Shown in pieces: positions 1 through 6,127 of a DNA stretch of 9,286 nucleotides. The notes under the pieces were generated by a model. It worked only from the letters and a program-made list of their open reading frames with translations, searched no databases and was not told where the DNA came from. Source of the DNA: an uncultured Bacteroidales bacterium. Lineage in GTDB: Bacteria > Bacteroidota > Bacteroidia > Bacteroidales > P3. The DNA is taken from assembly GCA_937915785.1 (NCBI GenBank), contig CALGGY010000128.1, positions 1 to 9,286 on the forward strand. The letters run 5' to 3'. The position numbers were made by a program, and so were the translations under genes. Numbering within the stretch: the first letter of the stretch is position 1; every line of letters begins with the position of its first letter.

Positions 1-1
1 G

Positions 2-1483
2 GGTCCCGTGGCCTCGTATGCCGGTGTGGATACGCCCGAAGCCCCGTTCCCGGGCAATACCGGCGCAAACAAGCTCAACGATACCACCACCCCGGCACTT
101 ATTTCCTGGGCGGGCAACAACTCCTCACACCGCTTGTCGTTCATCGGCGAGAACCACAACAGCCACACAGTGTCCTTTGTTTACAACGACGGCTGTTCGC
201 CAGAGACCACCAACTTCAGCGGCGAGGGCGTGAGCGGAAATGCCATCCAGCTGTCTTGGACTCCCTTCGGCGGACAAAAAGTGATGGTTGTGGTAAACGA
301 CACCGATAATTTCACCGCACCTCAGCAAATACGTTACCATGCCGGCGATACCCTTGCCACCGGCGAACGGGTGCTTGTTGCCAACAGCAACGACATACAC
401 GCACTATGCACCGGCCTGCAGCCGCTGACCACCTATTATTTCCGCCTTTACACCATGCTCACCGACACCACCTACACTACGGGACTGCCTTGTGCGGCAA
501 CCACGCTGTGCCACAACCTCGGATATCCGTTCAAAGAAACTTTCCAAATGGCCGAAGGCTCCACCTTCAACTGCTGGCATCAGGATACCACACAAGGGGT
601 GCATTGGCAAAAACAACGCGAGCGCATCAATATATTTCTATCACTTGTTTCAGACCCTGGCACACAAACCGGTTCGGCACTTATGCAAATATCACCGCTC
701 AACCTCGATGGCGGCGGCAACCTTGTGCTGCTGCTCGACGTGCGCAACCCGCTCCGCTTCGACACAATCAACGACACCACCGTGCTGCCCTTACTCGACA
801 CACTGATAGTGAAATACCGCACCTCCGACATGTACCAGTGGCAGACCCTGTACATGCTCTTCAGCGATATCCCGGATTGGAAACAATTCGCCATCCCCCT
901 GCCAAGCGTTTCAAACGATTATCTTATTGCCCTCGACGGACATTTCGGCGGACAAACACTCTCCGTAGATAATGTAAGGGTTACCACAGTGCACCTTGTG
1001 TCGGTTACCACCGACGGACATGGCGCAGTATATCCCGGCAGCGAACTCAATAGCGTGGCCGTGCCCGACGGCGAGTCCATCACATTCAACATAGTGCCCG
1101 ACAACGGATACGAGCTGAGCCAGATTTTCGTCGATTATCAGCCGCAGCCACGCAGAAATCCCTTCACCTTGACCACGGTTTCCGAGCCACACGTGCTTTA
1201 CGTGACTTTTGCCCAAACCCTTTCGCTGAACAACCCAAGCCATAGCGACATCTCACTTTACCCCAATCCCGCAAATACCGTTGTCAATGTGTCCGTAAAC
1301 AACGGCCAAGTCGCACAATACTCGCTTTACGACATGTCGGGACACTTTGTGGCAAACGGCAACATAGCACCCGGAACACCCGCACAAATCAAAGTGCAGT
1401 CGCTTGCCGCTGGAGTGTATTACATCAAGGTTGTGGGACACGACTTCAAAACTACAGAGAAAATAGTTGTAACAAAAAGGTAA
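2..1483 (+). CDS. T9SS type A cargo protein, C-terminal part; possible M6-family metalloprotease
   Basis: The frame is open through the left edge, so this is the 3' part of a larger gene; the GTG at position 8 is only the first start-like codon and is probably internal. Residues below count from that codon. Residues about 10-62 (PFPGNTG, then TTPALISW) resemble the region that follows the catalytic domain in Bacteroidales M6/immune-inhibitor-A-like metalloproteases. Residues about 75-167 look like a fibronectin type III domain (QLSWTP, then LQPLTTYYFRLYT). Residues about 172-327 look like a choice-of-anchor-J/MAM-like beta-sandwich. Residues 328-403 form a divergent InlB-type repeat (GYELSQIFVD). 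Residues 414-491 are a type A T9SS sorting domain, with LYPNPA at its start and a KIVVTKR end. Such proteins cross the outer membrane by T9SS and are released or surface-anchored. The sorting domain is near certain. The protease assignment is inference because no HExxH motif lies inside the window. No terminator separates it from the sigma factor gene 55 nt downstream. Confidence 0.85.
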   Translation, partial: GPVASYAGVDTPEAPFPGNTGANKLNDTTTPALISWAGNNSSHRLSFIGENHNSHTVSFVYNDGCSPETTNFSGEGVSGNAIQLSWTPFGGQKVMVVVNDTDNFTAPQQIRYHAGDTLATGERVLVANSNDIHALCTGLQPLTTYYFRLYTMLTDTTYTTGLPCAATTLCHNLGYPFKETFQMAEGSTFNCWHQDTTQGVHWQKQRERINIFLSLVSDPGTQTGSALMQISPLNLDGGGNLVLLLDVRNPLRFDTINDTTVLPLLDTLIVKYRTSDMYQWQTLYMLFSDIPDWKQFAIPLPSVSNDYLIALDGHFGGQTLSVDNVRVTTVHLVSVTTDGHGAVYPGSELNSVAVPDGESITFNIVPDNGYELSQIFVDYQPQPRRNPFTLTTVSEPHVLYVTFAQTLSLNNPSHSDISLYPNPANTVVNVSVNNGQVAQYSLYDMSGHFVANGNIAPGTPAQIKVQSLAAGVYYIKVVGHDFKTTEKIVVTKR

Positions 1484-1538
1484 TTCGTTGTTGCAAAACA
1501 CATTAAGTACGTGTCTTTAATAAAATGCCTGTAGCATT

Positions 1539-2081
1539 ATGACCGACGAAGAACAGGAATTGATAAGCGCTTGCAAGCGAAAAGACCCTCTGGCGCAAAA
1601 AAAACTTTACGAGCTTTACGCACCCAAAATGTTGGTTGTGTGTCGTCGCTATATGGGTTCGCAAGCCGCAGCCGAAGATGTTTTTCACGACGGTTTTGTG
1701 AAAGTGCTCACCAAAATAGGCACCTTTCAGGGCAACAGCTCTATCTACACATGGATTAGGACAATAATGGTGCACACAGCACTCAACGCACTCAGAGCCA
1801 ACGCTGTAAGCCGGAAATATTCCGAAGAAACGGCAGAAGTTATGAACGATATTCAAAGCGACGAAATAATTTTTGCGGGATTCATGGCAAAAGAACTCAT
1901 GGCAGCCATACAGTCGCTGCCCGAAATGTACCGCACCATTTTCAACATGCACGAGGTGGAAGGATTCGAATACCCGGAAATTGCCACACAGATGAATATG
2001 ACCGAAAGCTACACACGAGTTTGCCTGGCTCGTGCCAAAGCAATGCTCAGAAAAAAACTGGAGTCTGATTACAATCATTAA
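1539..2081 (+). CDS. ECF-type RNA polymerase sigma-70 factor
   Basis: This 180-residue protein has the size and layout of an ECF sigma factor, with only regions sigma-2 and sigma-4. Sigma-2 spans about residues 22-90; it includes AAAEDVFHDGFVKVL (core binding and -10 recognition) and the WIRTI segment. A short linker follows. Sigma-4 spans about residues 122-172; its helix-turn-helix EYPEIATQMNMTES is followed by the typical ARAKAMLRKKL end. It should direct RNA polymerase to a small regulon, probably under control of the membrane protein encoded next. The ATG at 1539 gives the expected N-terminus. No Shine-Dalgarno is visible, which is normal for Bacteroidota. An A8 run lies at 1597-1604, across codons 20-22. 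Family assignment is secure, but the regulon cannot be read from this window. An A9 run (2080-2088) begins inside the stop codon. Confidence 0.93.
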   Translation: MTDEEQELISACKRKDPLAQKKLYELYAPKMLVVCRRYMGSQAAAEDVFHDGFVKVLTKIGTFQGNSSIYTWIRTIMVHTALNALRANAVSRKYSEETAEVMNDIQSDEIIFAGFMAKELMAAIQSLPEMYRTIFNMHEVEGFEYPEIATQMNMTESYTRVCLARAKAMLRKKLESDYNH

Positions 2082-2126
2082 AAAAAAACAAAAGAAATTG
2101 TAACAAACAATAATGTCTAATTGTCT

Positions 2127-2142
2127 ATAAAAAGTGTTTTAT
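2127..2142. repeat. AT-rich perfect inverted repeat in sigma/anti-sigma spacer
   Basis: ATAAAA (2127-2132) and TTTTAT (2137-2142) are perfect inverted copies around a 4-nt AGTG centre. Only A/T pairs are involved, so RNA stability would be low. It could be an operator half-site pair or chance in AT-rich DNA. It is about 110 nt upstream of the anti-sigma-like start codon. Confidence 0.3.
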
Positions 2143-2144
2143 GT

Positions 2145-2189
2145 GCCAACAAGGCATCATCGGCATCATTTGGGTGCAAGATGCTTGGC
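2145..2189. repeat. Tandem GGCATCAT copies within an imperfect inverted repeat
   Basis: GGCATCAT occurs twice in tandem with a 9-bp period (2153-2160 and 2162-2169). The arm GCCAA (2145-2149) is complementary to TTGGC (2185-2189). GATGC (2180-2184) can pair with GCATC in either tandem copy (2154-2158 or 2163-2167). The leader RNA could therefore fold into two alternative bulged hairpins. The 173-nt spacer 2082-2254 otherwise shows no gene I can support and no terminator; it lies between the sigma factor gene and the membrane-protein gene. Confidence 0.35.
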
Positions 2190-2254
2190 CGAAAATGCAT
2201 TGTAAACTATTGATTTAGAATAATAAAACGAAACTATAAACAACTCTGAATACT

Positions 2255-3169
2255 ATGAGTAGTTATTTTAAAAAAATGTTTGAAAACTACGAGGAACAGC
2301 CTTCGCCCGAGATGTGGAACAAAGTGCTGTCCGATGTGAAACGCCACAACACCATTGTGAAGGCACGCAAAATCGGCGTTACCACAGCCATAGTGGTGGC
2401 TGGAGGCGTTGCAGCCTTCTTGCTTTTGCGCAACGGTGCCGAAACACCCGCAACCGGCCAAATGGCAGCAAATCAGCAGGTAGTGGAGCAGCTCCCCGCC
2501 AATGTCGAAGCCCCCGTCGCCGATGTGGCGGAGCAGCCATACGTTGTGGCCGAACAACAAAGCGCCAAAGCCGTGGAAACTCCAAAAACTATCGCCCCCA
2601 AAGTGGAAAAATCTGCAGTGCCATCGGCAAATGCAAACGCTAAAACCTCCAAGACGGAAACCGCAGCTGCTGCAAATCAGGAAAAAACAACCGTTGCCCC
2701 CCCCACAACCAACAGCAACTCCGTTTCCCAATCGTCCGACAATACAGTATCCGCAATAGGCACAACTGCCACTACCGTATCCGCAACCACAGCCGTATCT
2801 GCAACCCGACAGACTGCCACAACCAATGTGCCATCCAAAATGCGCTCCGGCTCCAACCCCGACACCAACACCGTGGTAACCGACAGTCCAGTTAAAGTTC
2901 AGATACCAACGGCCATAACCCCCGACAAGTCGGAAAACAACATTTTCAGCGTAACTTTCGACCATCCGGAGATGGTAAAATCCTACGAACTCAGCATTTT
3001 CACCCGCAACGGCCTTATGGTGTTCCACTCCAAGGACATCAACCAAGGCTGGGACGGCAAGTACAAAGGCCGTGTGCAGAACATGGGCGCATACGCCTAC
3101 GTGCTTATCTTCACCACAGCCAACGGCCAGCGGCAAGTGAAAAAAGGCACTGTTACCTTGGTGCGATAA
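2255..3169 (+). CDS. Putative anti-sigma factor: single-pass membrane protein with T9SS type B (CHU_C-like) C-terminal domain
   Basis: This 304-residue protein follows the ECF sigma gene, the usual place for a cognate anti-sigma factor. Residues 1-39 would be cytoplasmic and include PSPEMWNKVLSDVKRH, similar in style to the start of many Bacteroidetes sigma regulators. Residues 40-58 form one hydrophobic membrane helix. Flanking Lys/Arg on the N-terminal side (KARK) predict an N-in, C-out orientation. Residues 60-214 are a low-complexity linker rich in Ala, Thr, Ser, Pro, Val and Gln, with three VSA-containing repeats around codons 165-183. Residues 215-304 resemble the gliding-motility-associated/type B T9SS domain. 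VQIPTAITPDKSENNIF stands where the family has an IPNAFTPNGDGxND-like motif, followed by SIFTRNGLMVF, INQGWDGKYKG, MGAYAYVL and KKGTVTLVR. An Ig-like FlgD-type fold is the alternative reading. A C8 tract at 2697-2704 lies in the linker. The anti-sigma role is inferred from position and topology; the C-terminal domain call is stronger. Confidence 0.75.
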   Translation: MSSYFKKMFENYEEQPSPEMWNKVLSDVKRHNTIVKARKIGVTTAIVVAGGVAAFLLLRNGAETPATGQMAANQQVVEQLPANVEAPVADVAEQPYVVAEQQSAKAVETPKTIAPKVEKSAVPSANANAKTSKTETAAAANQEKTTVAPPTTNSNSVSQSSDNTVSAIGTTATTVSATTAVSATRQTATTNVPSKMRSGSNPDTNTVVTDSPVKVQIPTAITPDKSENNIFSVTFDHPEMVKSYELSIFTRNGLMVFHSKDINQGWDGKYKGRVQNMGAYAYVLIFTTANGQRQVKKGTVTLVR

Positions 3170-3200
3170 AAGCCACCTGAAAAGGAGCTTGACAAATAAT

Positions 3201-3242
3201 AAACGTCTGTTCGTCACGTTTTTGCGAACCGACGTTTTTTTT
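3201..3242 (+). terminator. Intrinsic terminator after the sigma/anti-sigma genes
   Basis: AAACGTC (3201-3207) pairs with GACGTTT (3231-3237). After one T/C mismatch, GTTCG (3209-3213) pairs with CGAAC (3225-3229), around an 11-nt loop. A T8 run (3235-3242) overlaps the end of the 3' arm. It starts 32 nt after the anti-sigma-like stop codon and separates that transcription unit from the promoter immediately downstream. Confidence 0.85.
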
Positions 3243-3275
3243 ATTGTATTATGTCAAAAAAAAAACGTATATTTG
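3243..3275 (+). promoter_or_regulatory. Bacteroidetes-type promoter for the DHS-like/desulfidase unit
   Basis: TATATTTG at 3268-3275 matches the Bacteroidetes -7 consensus TAnnTTTG at every defined base. ATTG at 3243-3246 matches the -33 TTTG except for its first base, and the two elements start 25 nt apart, close to the usual spacing. Transcription should begin about 5-8 nt after the -7 element, giving an AT-rich leader of roughly 30 nt before the ATG at 3312. Ten consecutive A residues (3256-3265) fill about half the spacer. The -33 element abuts the upstream terminator T-run. Confidence 0.65.
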
Positions 3276-3311
3276 TGCAAACTCTGTTATCAATAAATAA
3301 TACGTAAATAA

Positions 3312-4352
3312 ATGGAAAAGAGAGATTTACTGAAAGATGTGGTGAAACACATTGACATTAAAAGCTACGATTCGACACAATTGATAGACGCAATGCGCAA
3401 CATGTCGTTCACCTCGCGCGACACCGCCCGTGCCGCCGACATTTTCATGCAGATGATTGCCGAAAAGGACTGCACCAACATACTTACCATTGCCGGTTCC
3501 ACCTCGGCAGCGGGCTGTATGCAGGTGTATGTGGACATGGTTCGCAACAAAATGGTTGACGTGGTGGTTTCCACCGGTGCCTCCATCATCGACATGGACC
3601 TTTTCGAAGCCCTCGGTTTCAAACATTATATCGGTGAAAAAGAGAACGTTATACCCGACACCACACTGCGTGAGCTCTACATAGACCGCATTTACGACAC
3701 CTATATCGACGAAGAGGAGCTGCAGGCCTGCGACAACGCCACCTACGAGCTCTCCAACATGCTCGAACCCCGCCCATATTCCTCGCGCGAGTTTATCCAC
3801 GAGCTGGGCAAATGGCTCCACAACGGCCGCGCCGTGAAAACTGACAGCCTCATACAGACCTGCTACGAATGCGGCGTGCCCATTTTCTGCCCCGCTTTCA
3901 GCGACTCGTCGGCAGGTTTCGGCATCGGCAAACACCAGTGGGAACGCACCCACAAAGGCGAAAAATACGTGTCCATCGACTCGGTTCGCGATTTTGTGGA
4001 ACTTACCGAAATTAAAATGCAAGCCCCCGAAACCGGACTGTTTATGGTTGGCGGCGGCACTCCCAAAAACTTTGCTCAAGACACTGTGGTTTGTGCCGAA
4101 ATCCTCGGCTACGAAGTGCCCATGCACAAATACGCCATACAGATAACCGTGGCCGACGTGCGCGACGGCGCCTGCTCCTCGTCCACACTGCTCGAAGCCG
4201 GCTCGTGGGGCAAGGTTAGCGAAAAACTGCAGCAGATGGTTTACGCCGAAGGCACCACAGTGATACCGCTCATAGCCTCCTACGTTTACCACAACGGCGA
4301 CTGGAAAGCCCGCGAATACAAAAACTGGCAGAAACTTTACGAAAGCCGTTAA
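3312..4352 (+). CDS. Deoxyhypusine synthase family protein (bacterial DHS-like)
   Basis: This 346-residue protein is collinear with deoxyhypusine synthase, an NAD-dependent enzyme that moves an aminobutyl group from spermidine via a lysine imine. Near the N-terminus, VDVVVSTGASIIDMDLFEALG (82-102) matches the DHS nucleotide-binding region. VPIFCPAFSDSS follows, with Asp198 at the position of human Asp243. GGGTPKNF matches GGGVVKHH, and EAGSWGKV contains Glu295, Trp299 and Lys301, equivalent to human Glu323, Trp327 and catalytic Lys329. Human His288 and Asp316 appear replaced, by Asn in PKNF and by Cys288. Bacteria lack eIF5A, the DHS substrate, so hypusine formation is unlikely. A polyamine reaction such as homospermidine or spermidine-type synthesis is the best inference, by analogy with plant homospermidine synthase, which descends from DHS. 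It lies behind its own promoter and is probably cotranscribed with the next gene, 21 nt away. Family confidence is high and reaction confidence low. Confidence 0.9.
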   Translation: MEKRDLLKDVVKHIDIKSYDSTQLIDAMRNMSFTSRDTARAADIFMQMIAEKDCTNILTIAGSTSAAGCMQVYVDMVRNKMVDVVVSTGASIIDMDLFEALGFKHYIGEKENVIPDTTLRELYIDRIYDTYIDEEELQACDNATYELSNMLEPRPYSSREFIHELGKWLHNGRAVKTDSLIQTCYECGVPIFCPAFSDSSAGFGIGKHQWERTHKGEKYVSIDSVRDFVELTEIKMQAPETGLFMVGGGTPKNFAQDTVVCAEILGYEVPMHKYAIQITVADVRDGACSSSTLLEAGSWGKVSEKLQQMVYAEGTTVIPLIASYVYHNGDWKAREYKNWQKLYESR

Positions 4353-4373
4353 ACCTCAACAACTTACGTGGGT

Positions 4374-5660
4374 ATGGACATGGCCGAACGCAAAAAGATA
4401 ATACAACTCATTCACCGCGAGGTGGTTATGGCTACCGGATGTACCGAACCGGTGGCCGTGGCCCTTGCCGCAGCCAAATCGCGCGAAACGCTCGGCGAAC
4501 TGCCCGACAAAGTGCAACTATTTCTTAGCAAAAACATATTCAAAAACGCCATGGGGGTGGGCATTCCGGGCACCGGCATGATAGGCCTGCCCGTTGCCGT
4601 GGCTATGGGCGTGGCCAAAGGCAATTCGGCACGCCTGCTCGAAGTGCTCGACATGGACAGCTCTGACGTGGAGGCCTCCAAACAATGGCTCCAGCAACAC
4701 ACGGACGACATACACATCGCCGTTAAGGACAATTGCGACAAGCTGTATATCGAATGCGTGTGCGGCAAAGGCTCCGACACCGCCACGGCAATTATAGCGG
4801 GACAGCATACCTGCTTTGTGCACATATCCAAAAACGGCAAGGTGCTGTATGAGAAAAAAACTGTTTCTGCCGCCAACTGCGACGACGGTCTCGACATCCA
4901 GCTTACAGCGCGTAAGGTTTACGACTTCGCTACCACCGCTCCGCTCAACGAAATTTCGTTTATCAACGAAACGGTGAAATACAACATGGCTGCCTCCGAC
5001 AAAGGTCTGGCCGGCGAGTATGGCCTTACCACCGGCAAACTGCTCATGAACATCGCTCACGGCGACATAGTGCATACCACCGTGGCCAAGACCGTGGCCG
5101 CCTCCGACGCCCGCATGGACGGCTGCACAGTGCCCGTATACAGCAACTCGGGCAGCGGCAACCAAGGCATTGCATGCACCATACCCGTTTACGAATTTGG
5201 CAAGCTGAAACACTGCTCCGACGAAACCATCACCCGCGGACTGATAATGAGCCACCTGATGTCCATCTACGTGAAACAGGGCATCGGACGCCTGTCGGCA
5301 CTGTGCGGCGTGGTGAACGCCTCCATCGGCGTAACATCGGCTTTGACCTATATGCAAGGTGGTGATTACAAGCAAATTACTTTTGCCATCAAAAACATGA
5401 TAAACACCCTTACGGGAATGCTGTGCGACGGTGCCAAACCCAGCTGCGCGCTGAAGGTGGCCACAGGTATCTACTCGGCTTTCGTTACCGCTGAATTGGC
5501 CATCCACACCAAAGTGGTGGACGAAACCGACGGCCTCTCCGAAGCCGACACCGACCGCTCCATACAAAACGTGTGCAAAATAGGCAAAGAGGGCATGAAT
5601 GAAACCGATGATATGATTTTGGAGATAATGACAAACAAAAAACACTGCAAAGAGAGCTGA
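4374..5660 (+). CDS. L-cysteine desulfidase-like protein (CyuA / UPF0597, serine dehydratase alpha family)
   Basis: With the ATG at 4374 the product is 428 residues. ATGCTEPVAVALAAA near residues 20-34 is the hallmark of the UPF0597/CyuA family, related to the [4Fe-4S] L-serine dehydratase alpha chain. Other conserved blocks are the Gly-rich VPVYSNSGSGNQGIA, LCGVVNASIGVTSA and LCDGAKPSCALKVATG. Cys23, Cys311 and Cys351 (or Cys358) are the likely cluster ligands. Characterised members degrade L-cysteine to pyruvate, ammonia and sulfide in the cytoplasm. Substrate choice between cysteine, serine or a related compound cannot be read from sequence. Three in-frame starts compete: GTG 4368, ATG 4374 and ATG 4380. 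Homologues typically begin only a few residues before the ERKxII segment, so either ATG is preferred. It begins 21 nt after the DHS-like gene and is probably cotranscribed with it. There is no clear terminator in the 86 nt that follow. Confidence 0.88.
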   Translation: MDMAERKKIIQLIHREVVMATGCTEPVAVALAAAKSRETLGELPDKVQLFLSKNIFKNAMGVGIPGTGMIGLPVAVAMGVAKGNSARLLEVLDMDSSDVEASKQWLQQHTDDIHIAVKDNCDKLYIECVCGKGSDTATAIIAGQHTCFVHISKNGKVLYEKKTVSAANCDDGLDIQLTARKVYDFATTAPLNEISFINETVKYNMAASDKGLAGEYGLTTGKLLMNIAHGDIVHTTVAKTVAASDARMDGCTVPVYSNSGSGNQGIACTIPVYEFGKLKHCSDETITRGLIMSHLMSIYVKQGIGRLSALCGVVNASIGVTSALTYMQGGDYKQITFAIKNMINTLTGMLCDGAKPSCALKVATGIYSAFVTAELAIHTKVVDETDGLSEADTDRSIQNVCKIGKEGMNETDDMILEIMTNKKHCKES

Positions 5661-5746
5661 TTGCCAATATGTTGCGATAAGCGGCTCACAATCGGCCTTT
5701 TGGCAGAAACCAACAAACAGCGAACATAGAAAAAATAAATACAGAG

Positions 5747-6100
5747 ATGGAATACAAAAACAGAGACAGAGAAGAACTATTTTCAAAAGTAGTCAAAGCG
5801 GGAAAAAGAACCTATTTTTTCGACGTTAAAGAGACACGTGGGGGGGATAAGTTCATCACCATTACCGAAAGCCGCAAAAATTTCGATGAACAAACGGGCC
5901 GCTTTTATTACGATAAAAGCAAGATGTTCCTTTATCCCGAAGATTTCGAGAAATTCGCCAACGGCCTCAACGTGGCGCTGAAATTCGTTGAAACCGGCGA
6001 GGCACCCGAAGAACCCGAAGAGGAACCACGCAGAGAGCCGGTGCCCGACATCGACGAGAAAATCCTCGACGACATTTCGTCCATCGACACCAATTTCTAA
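5747..6100 (+). CDS. PUR family DNA/RNA-binding protein (DUF3276)
   Basis: This 117-residue protein matches the small PUR-domain family common in Bacteroidota and related to Borrelia BpuR and eukaryotic Pur-alpha. Residues about 8-80 form one PUR fold: LFSKVVKAGKRTYFFDVKET, then DKFITITESRK, then a strand and helix ending in FANGLNVALKFV. The basic and aromatic residues would contact single-stranded nucleic acid. Residues 84-117 form an acidic tail rich in Glu, Pro and Asp (EEPEEEP, later DEKILDDISSID), which is probably disordered. The family binds DNA and/or RNA and has been linked to nucleic-acid regulation in Borrelia; its targets here are unknown. It sits 27 nt upstream of parA and is likely cotranscribed with it. 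A G7 run lies in the coding region at 5840-5846 (codons Gly32-Gly33-Asp34). Confidence 0.92.
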   Translation: MEYKNRDREELFSKVVKAGKRTYFFDVKETRGGDKFITITESRKNFDEQTGRFYYDKSKMFLYPEDFEKFANGLNVALKFVETGEAPEEPEEEPRREPVPDIDEKILDDISSIDTNF

Positions 6101-6127
6101 GCCGACGAACATTAAAACGATAGTCCT

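Noticed and set aside
1488..1515. Promoter before the sigma factor gene (TTG at 1488-1490 and TACGTGTC at 1508-1515)
   Set aside because: The -7 candidate has two mismatches to TAnnTTTG and the spacing is about 5 nt too short, so it is no better than chance.
2747..2804. Three GTATC(C/T)GCAA copies in the anti-sigma linker as a functional DNA repeat or CRISPR-like array
   Set aside because: Spacings are 30 and 18 bp (10 and 6 codons) and they encode VSA in a low-complexity Thr/Ala linker, so protein-level repetition explains them.
3312..4352. Reading the DHS-like gene as a true eIF5A-hypusinating enzyme or as recent transfer from an archaeon or eukaryote
   Set aside because: Pocket residues differ from classical DHS, the bacterial GGGTPKNF form is present, and codon use looks like that of the neighbours.
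5662..5705. Terminator or attenuator between the desulfidase and PUR genes (TGCCAA 5662-5667 with TTGGCA 5700-5705)
   Set aside because: The stem is only 6 bp around a 32-nt loop and no T-run follows, so it does not support termination. A TTTG at 5699-5702 also lacks a matching -7 element.
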